Below, piece by piece: positions 47,536 through 57,767 of a DNA stretch of 64,000 nt. The stretch is taken from contig CM029376.1 of the NCBI GenBank assembly GCA_017165825.1, positions 24,888,743-24,952,742 on the forward strand, written 5' to 3'. Each line of letters starts with the position of its first letter. Position 1 is the stretch's first letter. A program made the position numbers and the translations under genes. The notes below the pieces were generated by a model that made no database searches, was not told where the DNA came from, and worked only from the letters and a program-made list of their open reading frames with translations. The DNA is from Hepsetus odoe (lineage: Eukaryota > Chordata > Actinopteri > Characiformes > Hepsetidae).

Positions 47536-47770
47536 AGAATAAGTGGTTCTTCTTTAAGAAGAGTTTGGCCCCCTAAAACATGCCCCATTACATACAAAAC
47601 TCTTCTAGGGTTCTTGCTAATTAGAAGAATGGTGTTCTGCATGGTGAACTGTTCTTCGCTGTGTATCCCTTCTGCAGGGTTCTTTTGAAAGACTGTTCTA
47701 TACAACACAAACAAATTAGTTCCAAGAAGCTTGCTATGGTTCTAAATATTCTTTTTTTGCGGAGTGTAAT
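47536..47770. repeat. GGTTCT-rich repeat, copy 2
   Basis: AAGTGGTTCTTCTTTAAG ... CTCTTCTAGGGTTCTTGCTA ... GAATGGTGTTCTGC matches copy 1; further GGGTTCT and GGTTCTAAATATTC motifs follow to the end, TTTTGCGGAGTGTAATA. Confidence 0.5.
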
Positions 47771-48530
47771 AAAAAGCCTGATGAAGAGCTTCTTCTGTAT
47801 TACGGTGCCTTTGTCTTGGTCATTAAAGGTTTAAAGTCAGAGGTGCTGGTCCTAATATGAGTGATAAAAGGTGTAAACCATGGTGAAAGGACCTGTGTGC
47901 TAAAACCAGCCATAACTCTGCTTCAGCCAGCCATTACATCTGCAAGAGAGATAGAGGATATGATTAAATTAGAGGCAATTATGACACCATGCACATTACT
48001 ATGTACTTGACTGCTTGGGAACTTGGGTGGCGTCCAATTCCAGGGACAGAAGCAAGCCTCCAGCATGCTCTCCTTCTTCCAGGATCCATGTTTGATTCGG
48101 TCCGTCTGCGGCCGCTTAGGTTCATCAAGAAAGCCAGCAAACAGCTGTTCATAAAGTTGAGTTGTGCAAGGGCCACCATATGACCGTGCTATACTCACTT
48201 CAGAGTTTTTAAGGCCTTAGCTTTTTTATGGGACCTAAAATTGAGGTTTTTCACCTGTTTTCCTGTTTTTTAATGATATGCATCTAATGATCAAGAGGAA
48301 CAACATCCATGGGTGATCCTGGGGTGGAAATCAAGAGTGTAAACACTTCCCCATACATGGAGATAAATAAATGTATGAGCTGAAGAGGGGAAGTGAACAT
48401 GTCTGACCACACTGAGAGCAAGAAAAGGCCCAAACACTCCAACCAGGACCATTTATGGAAAGGAATGCCAGGCTGATGAGTTTGCCATCATTACAGCCCA
48501 GATGTTATGAAAGGCAACTTTGCTGTCTTC

Positions 48531-48564
<34 letters not shown>

Positions 48565-48876
48565 TTCTCTCAGTCATATGATAAGTGTTACTGGACTGTT
48601 TTCCTTCAGACAGGTTCAGTGAAGCGCCCCTTTCTTCCCGTCCTCCTGAAAACGACACGCGCAGAAAATATTTTCTCCGCGCGGAAAAAAAAGACGCCCA
48701 TAAAAATAGACCAGCTGTAAAAGAAAAAAAAAAAGAAAGAAAAGAAACGTAAATGAACGACACTGCGGAGAACTTTCATTCTCACGAAGAAGGACCAATC
48801 CATACAGGTATTAAAAAAAAAAAAGTTTCAGTAAAAGTACAGAAACATGAATAATAATACACAATGACCAACAAAA
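47771..48876. other. Intergenic, nothing certain
   Basis: Unique sequence with (GT)n at 48534-48560 and A-rich stretches. 47920-48180 is balanced in composition with overlapping frames on both strands but no protein features. Confidence 0.3.
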
Positions 48877-48943
<67 letters not shown>

Positions 48944-48944
48944 A
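48877..48944. repeat. (CTAT)n microsatellite
   Basis: 17 uninterrupted CTAT units. Confidence 0.95.
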
Positions 48945-49009
48945 AAAACATTAAATTCTTCTGCTCATCCCTGTTTTATCTGTTTATCTTTATTCTTTAA
49001 ATCGGTCGT

Positions 49010-49195
49010 TTGAACGCGCTCCTTCGCGCGCGAGGCTCCGTCTGTCCAACCCGACAGCGCGCGCGCGCCTTCCAGCTGTGACCGGGCGCGCGGTCGGTCC
49101 GGGCTCCAGCGCCGCCGTCCCGCTCCCACCGCGGCTCCCGCGCTCACAAACCGAGCTGTCACGCGCCGACACGTCTCACGTCCTTGTTAGCTCTG
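49010..49195. promoter_or_regulatory. CpG-dense island about 3.3 kb upstream of the P0 candidate
   Basis: Roughly 185 bases are packed with CG dinucleotides (several CGCGCGCG runs), against a CpG-poor background on both sides. It ends at a (C)16-(CA)n tract. No splice site or ORF could be tied to it. It could be an unmethylated island attached to the adjacent enhancer candidate or a start site for an upstream transcript. Confidence 0.45.
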
Positions 49196-49210
49196 GTTTC
49201 CTGCAACACC

Positions 49211-49226
49211 TCCCCCCCCCCCCCCC

Positions 49227-49261
<35 letters not shown>
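49211..49261. repeat. (C)16 then (CA)n
   Basis: Poly-C 49211-49226 and (CA)n 49228-49261 separate the CpG island from the enhancer candidate. Confidence 0.95.
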
Positions 49262-49263
<2 letters not shown>

Positions 49264-49560
49264 CCCGCCGCTCTCTCGTGGCGAGGAAAAGCCCAAATAT
49301 GCTCGCGTTATCCATCCGATTGGTTTGGTTATTGTTTCCAGCACGACGCATCAAAATCAATCCCGTCCGAGTCGTGTTGGCAGCTGTCAATCTCTGGCTT
49401 TCTTTCGCTCCTTCGCTTCTCTGCTTAATCTCATCACAGGGGTCAGGGAATAAGAGCAAAGCCCCTCTGACCGTCCACTTCTTGCTTTTATTTTTTCTTA
49501 GATCCAAATGGCGAATTGTGGGCCAAACTAATATACATACAGCTTTACTGCACCCCCACT
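49262..49560. promoter_or_regulatory. Candidate pax6 upstream enhancer (lens/pancreas enhancer position)
   Basis: A repeat-free block about 3 kb upstream of the P0 candidate carries GGTTATTGTTTCC (SOX/FOX-like), CAAAATCAATCCC and CAGCTGTCAATC (PBX/MEIS-like), and GCTTAATCTCATC (TAATCY, OTX/PITX-like). In mouse the Pax6 ectodermal (lens) and pancreatic enhancers lie a few kb upstream of P0 and are driven by Meis/Pbx factors. The assignment rests on position and motifs only. Confidence 0.45.
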
Positions 49561-50358
49561 GGAGCTGAAAGTGGCCGGGCTTTTGTTGAGGGGAGGTTTT
49601 TGGGGTTCTTGCCGTAAGTTGAAATATTTGGGGTCTGCGGTGCTGGACGGGCTTAATGGGGGAAAAAAGGGAGAGTGTGTGACACACAGGACGCGCCTGT
49701 CGACTCTCAGGAAGCGGCATGCAGTCAGCCTGAGGGAGTTCAGCTGCTCCAGACTGGGGGCCAGACAGAAACGCGCTCAGGACGCTCGGAAACGCTGCTG
49801 CACTGCAGGGCTGGACAGCGGTGCAGGAACAGCTGGAGCTCAGGCTTTGATAGGAGCAGAGGAAGATCTGGGACAGAGTCGGGAAACATGTACATTTAGA
49901 CACAAAAGCGTAGATTCGCGAGGACGGACTTAAAATGATAGAAAGAGTGTGCGCAAAAAATGAATTCGTTCATTTGGAAACGTTGCGTTCTTCCCCTCGT
50001 TTTTTTTTCTGTCGTTTTTTAAGGAAATTGGCCTTTTGAGTGTGACAATCCGGGCGGCGCGGATACCACCCAGATTATGGGATTAAGGGAAATCTGAGCT
50101 GGGTTAGCAGATAATAAATATATATTATAAAAAATAGAAACACTCGTCTTGAAACCACTGACATGGGAGATGAGTGTTATATAAGTGTGCAGGCTGGGAA
50201 GCGTTACAGAACTTACAGAATCATTTATTATTTCTTTACAGAAACCTACTGTAAAATGGACGAAAATTAATTTAATTCCAAATATATTTTTAAACGTTAA
50301 TGGGAAACTTATTCTAAAAACACGTCATCATCATCATCAACAACAAGAAACAGTAACA
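49561..50358. other. Unique sequence right of the enhancer candidate
   Basis: Balanced-composition sequence to about 50060, then AT-rich. Long frames on both strands here (minus 49187-49903, plus 49571-49933) have no recognisable domain. Could extend the enhancer region. Confidence 0.3.
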
Positions 50359-50475
50359 TAATAATAATAATAATAATAATAACGACAATGATAATAATAA
50401 TAATAATAATAATAATATGTAATATCAATATTTATATTGTTGTTGTCGTCTTGTGTTATTATATTATTATTGTTA

Positions 50476-50547
<72 letters not shown>
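50359..50547. repeat. Inverted (TAA)n/(TTA)n pair
   Basis: (TAA)n at 50359-50417 is followed after 46 bases by (TTA)n at 50464-50547, so the strand can fold into an AT-only hairpin of about 60 base pairs. Confidence 0.9.
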
Positions 50548-50647
50548 GATTGAGAGGCTACCATTTGTCAGTGCTTTAATCTCAGTAGTAGATCTAAGTT
50601 GGCTATGTGTGTCATGGGGGCTCCCTTACCCTCCTTCTCACTCACTA

Positions 50648-50842
50648 ATACACACACACACACACACACACACTCTCTCTTGGAAACAGAGGGTCGACGT
50701 AGGGGGAAAGCTGGCTGGCCAGATTTAAGTTCACGCCTGATCGGGCATTGAAGAGTGCTTGGTGGGCTGAGTGTGTGTGTGATGATAGCTGTGTGTGTGT
50801 GTGTGTATTGATGTGTGTGTGTGTGTGTGTGTGTGTGTGGAG
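50648..50842. repeat. (CA)n and (GT)n tracts in opposite orientation
   Basis: (CA)n at 50648-50672 and (GT)n at 50772-50840 flank about 100 bases of unique sequence. Confidence 0.9.
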
Positions 50843-50997
50843 GGGAGGGGAGGGGGCAGCACCTGGCCGGGCTGCAACATCCCCATCCCCGTTACTGGTG
50901 ACGGCTTTGATAAGCGGGCCGAGGGCGGCCGAACATCTCCACAAGCCCGGCTGCTCTGCCGGGCTCCAAATCAGGCCGGATCACCACCTCCCCCACA

Positions 50998-51515
50998 CAC
51001 TACCATCATCATCATCTTCATCTTTTTATCCTTCTTCTTCATACTCCTCCTCATCATCATCATCATCATCACCATCATTAGATCATCATCACCATTACTA
51101 TTAGCACAAATTACTATCCTCTTCATCTTCATTACCTTCACCACCAGCACTATCACCGCCATCGTTCTCACATCATCATTTTCATAACCATCATCATCAC
51201 CACCACCATCACAATCAACTTCATATCATCATCATCATCACCACCACCCCCTCCACAATCAACTTCTCATCTCATCATCATCATTATTAACATAATCATC
51301 ACCGTCAACAGCAACATCATCATCATCAGCACAACCACATGCTTCATCATCATCATCATCGATTAATATGTTAATAGTATAAATAAAGTAATTATCATCA
51401 GTATTATCAATATATTCATCATGATCATTGATCGTAATCATCATGATCATCATCATCATCATCATCATCGTCATCATCACGTCATCATCGTCATCATCAT
51501 CATCATCATGCGATC
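50998..51515. repeat. About 500-base degenerate (CAT/ATC)n triplet tract
   Basis: Imperfect CAT, ATC and CAC triplets run almost without a break. All long frames here encode only homopolymer-like peptides. (CA)n follows at 51620-51658. Confidence 0.9.
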
Positions 51516-51618
51516 ATTGCCAGGGAACAGGGTCACAAATCAGGGGAGGTAAATTCATACACAACTCAAAATGCAGGTCCACTGATCTCTCTTCAATCAG
51601 AGTCCTAAAACAGATCAT

Positions 51619-51659
<41 letters not shown>

Positions 51660-51662
<3 letters not shown>

Positions 51663-52244
51663 TGCGTAAGTGAATGCCTACTGGAAGACAAGTAAATAAA
51701 CTAATACCTATTAAATACATATGTATGATAAATAACAAATAACTAGAATAAATTAATCTTTTTATTTAAGTAAAAAGAGATAACCGGGTAGATCTAAGCG
51801 TGAACATATTTGACATAAAAAATTCTTAAAATGTATAAAAACATCCCCAAACATTTAGGCCTAATTAGACGCGATCTCTTCTCAAAACTGCCCATTTTCC
51901 TCTAAACTGCTCCCTGGACTTCAGGCCAAATTTGTTCACTGTCTGAAGTGAAGATGCTGAACTAAAACACGTGTTAAAAAACAACAACAACAACATTAAA
52001 CGAGCAGATTAAACAATGGCATTCAAATGAAAAGAAAGGAAACAGTGAATCATTTGAAACGAGCGATCAATGAACAGCTTTACTGTCATCTTGCAAGTGG
52101 ACAGGAGATTGCACTTTCTAGATTGATGGTAAAAATTCACTATTTATGAATCTTGGTTTTAAATATCATCTATTTATTCGTTTCAATCGAATTTTCCTCA
52201 AATCCTTAAAGATGGGACTGGAGAGCGACTGCCATTGGGCCTTT
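51660..52244. other. AT-rich sequence just upstream of the P0 candidate
   Basis: Unique AT-rich sequence with CATTTAGGCCTAATTAGACGC near 51856 (homeodomain-type site) and GAATCATTTGAAACG near 52046. Probably proximal regulatory sequence of P0. Confidence 0.35.
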
Positions 52245-52758
52245 GTAAAGGGTCACACTCGCGCGCGCGCCGCTCTTCCTCCTGCTTCCCGGTTTGTGGG
52301 GCGTGACAGGTGTGACGTGGCCCGTCACTCCAGCCAATCACTGCCAGAGTTGAGGACCATGTGGGAAGAAAGTTAGACTGGAGAACGAGAGCCGTCACTT
52401 TCTCTCTCTATATCTCTCTCTCTCCTCTTCGCTTTTTTTAATATATTTTTTCTTTCGTGTCGCGCAGGCTTTCCCTCCGCGCAGGAAACCTCAAGATTGA
52501 GGACGATGGAACAGCTTTTTTTATCATTATCTCCATCATCGGTGATTATTACTGCTATTTATTATTAAGTCCCGAAACAGTAGCGCAGGACGCTGGATGG
52601 ATATTTTCCGCTCGAGAATAGTTTTGTGAAATTTCTCCAAAGGGGTTTTTTCCTTTTGACTTTTTCCACGCGCCCCTTTTTCTCTCCTGTCCGCGAGCTC
52701 CGGGACCCGCGAGCCTCCACATGTTCGGGCCGAGGGAGCGGCGCGCGCACACTCTGAG
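52245..52758 (+). promoter_or_regulatory. pax6: Candidate pax6 P0 promoter and exon 0
   Basis: A CpG-rich block about 3.3 kb upstream of P1 carries a CCAAT box at 52334-52338 (AGCCAATCACT), AT-rich TATA-like sequence at 52439-52450, and GC-rich sequence ending in a strong donor, CTGAG|gtgagc, at 52759. In mammals the P0 promoter also lies several kb upstream of P1 and its exon 0 splices to exon 2. I did not recognise the exon sequence itself, so this rests on position, CpG content, promoter boxes and the donor. Confidence 0.5.
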
Positions 52759-54600
52759 GTGAGCAGGTCATTTTGGGCTCCTTTGCTCTCCGGGCGGGTT
52801 CAGCCTGCGACCAGGCAAGCCGTTCAGACCGAGCCGGGCTCGAGGTGACGCCCGGTGAGCCTTCCGGTCCCCTCCGAACACACGGCGCGATGGGAGACAG
52901 ATTCCTCGGAAGAAAAAGCATGAAAATAATATCTTCTCCGTCTTTGTAATCATCTCTCAGAATCACACCCTGCTGTGCTTTGAGATTATTTTACAAAATC
53001 TCAGTTTATTCTAGCATGATTGACAGGGCCACTGTGAATCTTTTTTTTTTTTTTTTTTTACGTAAAATTATTTTTGCCTAAAACAGCATCCTTCTTCAAA
53101 CTCCTCAAATGACCCCAGCAAGAACTGCTTCATTTTTAATTCATTCACATTAAAAATCTGTCTAATATTATAGAATCTAAAACTATGCAATCTAATGTAA
53201 AAAAGTTCATCCAATTAATGAATTAATTAATTGCATTATATATTAATTATGCCATGTGTTTAAGTCAAATGCCTAGGGAAATCAATTTTATTTGATAAAT
53301 GCATAAACTATTAACAAACAATGGATTTTGAACAAATACACCTCTGTCGAACTTTCTAAAATCACCATTCATGTTTTTCCACCAAGTTAATTTTTCTTGC
53401 TAAGCTTGAGAAATTTAGCTCGTCCGGTTGTAAATTGCGACTCGGAGCGTAAACTTTGGCCCTAAATGCAGATTACACGGTTCATAAACGCTGTCACAAC
53501 TGCGGCCCGTCAGGTTATTGGGATACTTCAGTGCGCACACCTTTAAATACAGGGCTTCCCCCTCATCCCAACTCGGAATACAAACCTGCCAATATAATCA
53601 GCGCTGAAACCCTGAGCACTCCTTCTGGATCACACGCATGAATAAAACGCACCTTCCCATGTGCTCCCCAACACACACCTTACCTTCTATAACCCACTAT
53701 ACACCCCTTACCCTGTAATTACACACAGATGGTCACAAGGCAAAGGTGAGGATGATTAAAACCTATTAGGCCACGACTACTCTCACCACTTTTTTTACAG
53801 CCTAATGAAATGGAATAATGTGTGACTTTGCTCCTTTTTGGATAAATGGACAGCGATCATGGCGCCTGGAGTTACAGGCAAGGTGCCATTGCCCACCAGG
53901 AGGAGAAAAAGACAGAGAGGAGAGAGCAAGAGAAAGAGGTTTGACCCCCCCCCTTCCAAAAAAAAAAAAAAAAACAGTCACTGCATGTGTAACAGCAGCT
54001 CTACAATTACAGCAAACTGAGACGATAAAGCTCCTTTCACACGTTGACCCCCTTCACCATATAAATGACTGGCGTTTAGTTATAGTTCTCTCTCTCTTTC
54101 CCTCGCTGTCTTCCTCCAAGGGTGACGTCAGATGTATTCACTCCAGTCCCCTCCCCTTATTATTTTTTTCTTCCACCCTTCTGAAAAACACTAGAGGGGA
54201 GAAAGAGGACGCTGAGTGCGTTTTGGCCTGAAGGGACAAGATTAGAGACACTTTTATTTTATTGAGTTTTATTCCAGGGCCAGTTGGCCTAATTGATGTC
54301 TTTTTTCCAAACTGCACCGAAGTTTGATCTTTGGGCCAAAAAAAAAAGAAAGAAAGAAAAAAAAGAGTTTGGGTATTTCATAAAGTGAGAATTCCCAGTT
54401 TAGTCAGATAACCTAAGCCTGAAGTCAAGCGTGTTCAATTAAAAAGCGGAGGGATGTTCCTATTGGACAATCTCTCCACCTTTGGCTTAAATGATCGGGC
54501 TAACTCAGAGATAACTGGAGGGAATAAACAACGGGTAACATAAAATGTAAAATACACAATTGATTTTTGAAAAAAAAAACAGCTGACGTTTATAAATAGG
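52759..54600 (+). other. P0-P1 interval, first part (intron of P0 transcripts)
   Basis: No exon recognised. An exact PBX-MEIS composite site, TGATTGACAG, lies at 53017-53026. Between 53040 and 53420 the sequence is AT-rich with poly-T. From 53430 to 53640 it is unique and moderately GC-rich. From 54240 to 54600 it is repeat-free with homeodomain-type motifs (CCTAATTG at 54288-54295, CAATTAAA at 54436-54443), which looks like conserved regulatory sequence. Purine-rich and poly-A tracts occur at 53960-53975 and 54339-54364. Confidence 0.35.
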
Positions 54601-55003
54601 CAGCGATTAATTTAAATTAAAATCATAATTTGCTTGTCAGGAAGAAAGTCACACAAGTGAGAGACGGAGTGGACATTTGTCCATCTGAAAGAAAGAGGAG
54701 GCAAACGTCGTGGGGGTAAAAAATGAAACGCTTTAGAGGGAAGGAGCGCGTGCAGATGCAGGTGCTGGCGGGCGGGCGGGCGGACCGGGCCGGGCTGACA
54801 GTGGGACAGCTCATTATCTTCCCCTCCATTCACGCGGGCTTTGAGCGCGAGGAGCTGCTGGGCAGAGTCGTTAGTCTCCTCCTTTGTGTCTTATATTGGG
54901 GGAATGCAATGGTTGTCAGAGCCCTTGTTCCTTTTCTCCATAGTTTTATTGATGAGCTCCTGACTTTTGCAGCACTTTTCACACCCGAGTCAAGTGTACG
55001 GCG

Positions 55004-55039
<36 letters not shown>

Positions 55040-55650
55040 CTTCATTTGTGCCTCCACACATACCCATACCCACACACTCCCTCCCGACTCCATTTCACAC
55101 ACCCCGACCCGGAATCTATTCCTTTCCAACAAATGAGTGGGACAGGCCAGAGCTGGGGGAGGGGCTCGGGGTGCACGCATCCCCAAACAGAGGCGCCGAG
55201 GGGTTGCTTTGGGGTTTACCGAGCTGTGCACTAATGTCCAAGCAATCAGCGCATGTAGTTTGGAGTGTCTGGCCATGCTGCTGAAGGCCTAATGATATTT
55301 TTATTTACGCTCGCCTTCTCGACCCCCCACCACACACACACACACACACACACACATACCTCTCTCCAACAACCCCCCTCTTTCCTTAAGCTGGCTGGAT
55401 ATGGTCGGAAGAGCAATGACACACTTTGCGCAGTGTAAAATGCAAACTGAGCACCTGCTTGAATGAGTCAAAATCAAACGAGGACAAGCGGCTATGAAAA
55501 TGACTGAGAGAGTAACATCAAACACATGATCCCAGCCTATCATTTAATTTGTTGGAATTGAGCTCCTTGTATAACTTTGCTGACTTTTTTTGGGGGGCCC
55601 CCACCTTTTTTGCGCCTTTCCCACGCGGTGCCCCCCAACTCCAAGGGAAA

Positions 55651-55700
<50 letters not shown>

Positions 55701-55723
55701 TGGGAGAGAGAGAGACAGAAGGG
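54601..55723 (+). other. P0-P1 interval, second part
   Basis: Unique sequence at 54601-54990 includes GC-rich (GGGC)n at 54767-54783 and TTTATTGATGAGCTCCTGAC-like sequence near 54945. (CA)n tracts lie at 55006-55038 and 55330-55356, and a (GA)n tract at 55656-55695 ends just before the P1 block. Sequence at 55540-55640 (GAGCTCCTTGTATAACTTTG, then T-, G- and C-runs) is the likely P1 core promoter region. No gene is visible. Confidence 0.35.
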
Positions 55724-55998
55724 GCAGCATTTGCATGTGTGCATTAGTGTGATTTAGTGGAGTTGAGCAGGGCTCTAACTGGACCCTGGTTCCCCGCGTG
55801 CGTTTGTCCGGGCTGTGCTGGTGCAGGGGGGGCGTGGGGAGAGGTGGGGGGGTGGATGGATGGATGGGGGGGGCAGGAGGAAGTGTTTGGCTGGGAGATG
55901 ATGAGATGATGACAGAGGTCAGAAGAGGAGTGGAAGGGAGGCACAGAGTAAGAGAACACACATTAATGCACGAGGAGCACCGTCGCCAGCCAACATAG
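55724..55998 (+). promoter_or_regulatory. pax6: pax6 P1 first exon and conserved promoter-proximal block
   Basis: Three blocks match the mammalian P1 first exon as I remember it: GCAGCATTTGCATGT at 55724-55738 (containing an octamer ATTTGCAT), GCAGGAGGAAGTGTTT at 55873-55888 with GATGATGACAGAGGTCAG at 55905-55922, and ACACACATTAA at 55956-55966 through AACATAG at 55992-55998. The exon ends with a GT donor at 55999 and would splice over only 124 bases to 56123. The exact start site is not visible; a TATA-like TTGTATAA lies near 55567. A G-rich (GGAT)n/(G)n insertion at about 55825-55872 separates the first two blocks. Confidence 0.75.
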
Positions 55999-56010
55999 GT
56001 GCGCGCGCGC

Positions 56011-56057
<47 letters not shown>

Positions 56058-56122
56058 CTCTCTTCGTCTCGGTGCTGTTCATCCAGTCTTTATTGCCAAT
56101 CTGTTTCCCTTCCTCCCCGCAG

Positions 56123-56289
56123 GGATTTCTTTTTTCTCCTCGACGCCAATTGGAAAATATAAAAGGACAACCAAACTGTTCCAAGGACGTTTTTTTTCTC
56201 TCCTCCTGTTTATCCGGCAAAGAAGAAGCGCTAACGAGGAGCCGAAACCCTTCAGGAAGAAGAAAAAAAGCAAACCATGCCTCAAAAAG
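56123..56289 (+). other. pax6: pax6 leader exon equivalent to mammalian exon 2
   Basis: The acceptor AG at 56121-56122 follows a pyrimidine-rich stretch (about 56085-56120) that resembles the sequence before mammalian exon 2 as I remember it. The exon is 167 bases (about 188 in human) and ends with the ATG-CCT-CA-AAAG segment that closes the mammalian exon. It should be the common acceptor for transcripts from both the P1 and P0 promoters. The 154 bases before the ATG contain no other ATG. Boundaries are supported by consensus sites, not by transcripts. Confidence 0.85.
56277..56289 (+). CDS. pax6: pax6 first coding segment (MPQK start)
   Basis: The coding part of the leader exon reads M-P-Q-K plus one base of the next codon, then a consensus donor (gtgagt) at 56290. 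The ATG has A at -3. It is the first ATG in this exon, and an in-frame TAA lies 15 codons upstream at 56232-56234, so the frame cannot start earlier within the exon. Spliced to 58973 it gives the sequence beginning MPQKEYYNRATWESG, which I remember as the N-terminus of zebrafish Pax6. In mammals, as I recall, the equivalent ATG only opens a short upstream ORF, and translation of Pax6 starts later at MQNSH. Confidence 0.9.
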
Positions 56290-56674
56290 GTGAGTGTACG
56301 ACTTGTTTTTCTCTTTTTGTGCACGTGCTGTAGGGGAGCTGCGGGTGGGGGACACTGACTTCTCCTCGACACCCTTCAAAACCTGCTGATCACAGAAAAA
56401 AACCCAAAATTAAAAGGAAACATTTCCTAAAGTTGTCAGTGTAGACTCGGTCTCCAGGGCCGAGACTCGGGACTCACCGAGCAGCTTTGTTTTTAAAGGA
56501 GTGTCAGGTTCAGAGTGAGTTCTCGCGAGAGTTGAGTTGTTTATTACCGAATTGGATTCCCCTGTTTGATTCTATTTATGTTAGTTTAGCTCGATCCTTA
56601 ATTATGATTAAAAGAAAAGAGTGAGGCCAGGAGTGTGATGGATACAGTGAAGGCGCGCGCACATACACACACCG

Positions 56675-56729
<55 letters not shown>

Positions 56730-57600
56730 CTAGAAAAGCATCATGAACTTGGTGTGGTTTTATTCTCAATAAACAAGAACTCTTTAAATTAACACCCTAA
56801 AAAAACTTTTATTCAAGTTATAACTTTTTTTTAATTTTTTTTTTTACTTTCATACCGTTTGCGTCCTTTGGGCCTAAAAACACAAGCCTGCAAATATTTC
56901 TACCCGCTTATAAAATTATTCAATTAAAAATGTATCAATTAAGCAAAATTGGTGTTTGAAATTAAGCGCTCAAAAGAAAGCAAATGCTTAAAAACACTCA
57001 TCATTTTAAAATAAACTTTTTCACTTAAAAAAAAAATTAATTAAAAAAATTTGGACCAACCAGTCATTCGCAATTAGCAACAAGCAAATGTATTAAATTA
57101 AATAAATGCAAATAAACGGATTAAATAATTATGACACGAGATTCAATCAGTTTATTGAAATAAAATCACGGATAGAAATAATAAAAATAAAGAATAGCTG
57201 TCGACTCCGGGCGTGTGGTCGCACTTGTGGGACGTTGCTTTTCCTAAAAATCCACTTTCTTTCCGCGCAGGTGAAGGAGGTGAGAGTAAGAGCCCTAAAG
57301 CCCGCAGTAAGAGTGTTTAATTAAGGGGCTTGACGTCGCACATTAGAGCGCGTAAAATGCAGATTAAGCCTCGCCATTAAAACACATCATTAACTACAGA
57401 TCAGCGCGCGGCCGACGACCCACAGCGCTCGAGCCATGTGGGGGAAAAATCAGTCTATGACTTTTTTTCAATTTTTTTATCTTATTATTTTTCATGTATT
57501 TATTTATTTATTTGGTCCGGATCACTTAACAAAATGATCGAACAATTGACAACATCTTTTGATCAATCGTTTTAAATACGCCTTTCTAAACACCCGGTAG

Positions 57601-57650
<50 letters not shown>

Positions 57651-57734
57651 AAAACAACACATGAAATAATAATTTCAGAATTATGAAACAGGTGCACGCG
57701 CGCCCGTGTGTATGTATTTGTGAACACACGCACA

Positions 57735-57767
<33 letters not shown>

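Noticed and set aside
49187..49903. 238-codon open frame on the minus strand, the longest in the window
   Set aside because: Its end is translated from (CA)n and poly-C, the rest is low-complexity Ser/Cys/Pro sequence without a domain, and there is no splice or codon-use evidence. It overlaps the enhancer candidate.
50971..51480. Met/Asp-rich minus frames and Ser/Ile-rich plus frames
   Set aside because: Direct translation of the (CAT/ATC)n tract.
50337..51515. CRISPR-like or satellite array
   Set aside because: These are triplet microsatellites without constant repeats and unique spacers, in a vertebrate genome.
55518..55961. 147-codon minus frame over the P1 region
   Set aside because: Pro/Ser/Leu low-complexity sequence from C-rich and (GA)n tracts, antisense to a recognisable non-coding exon.
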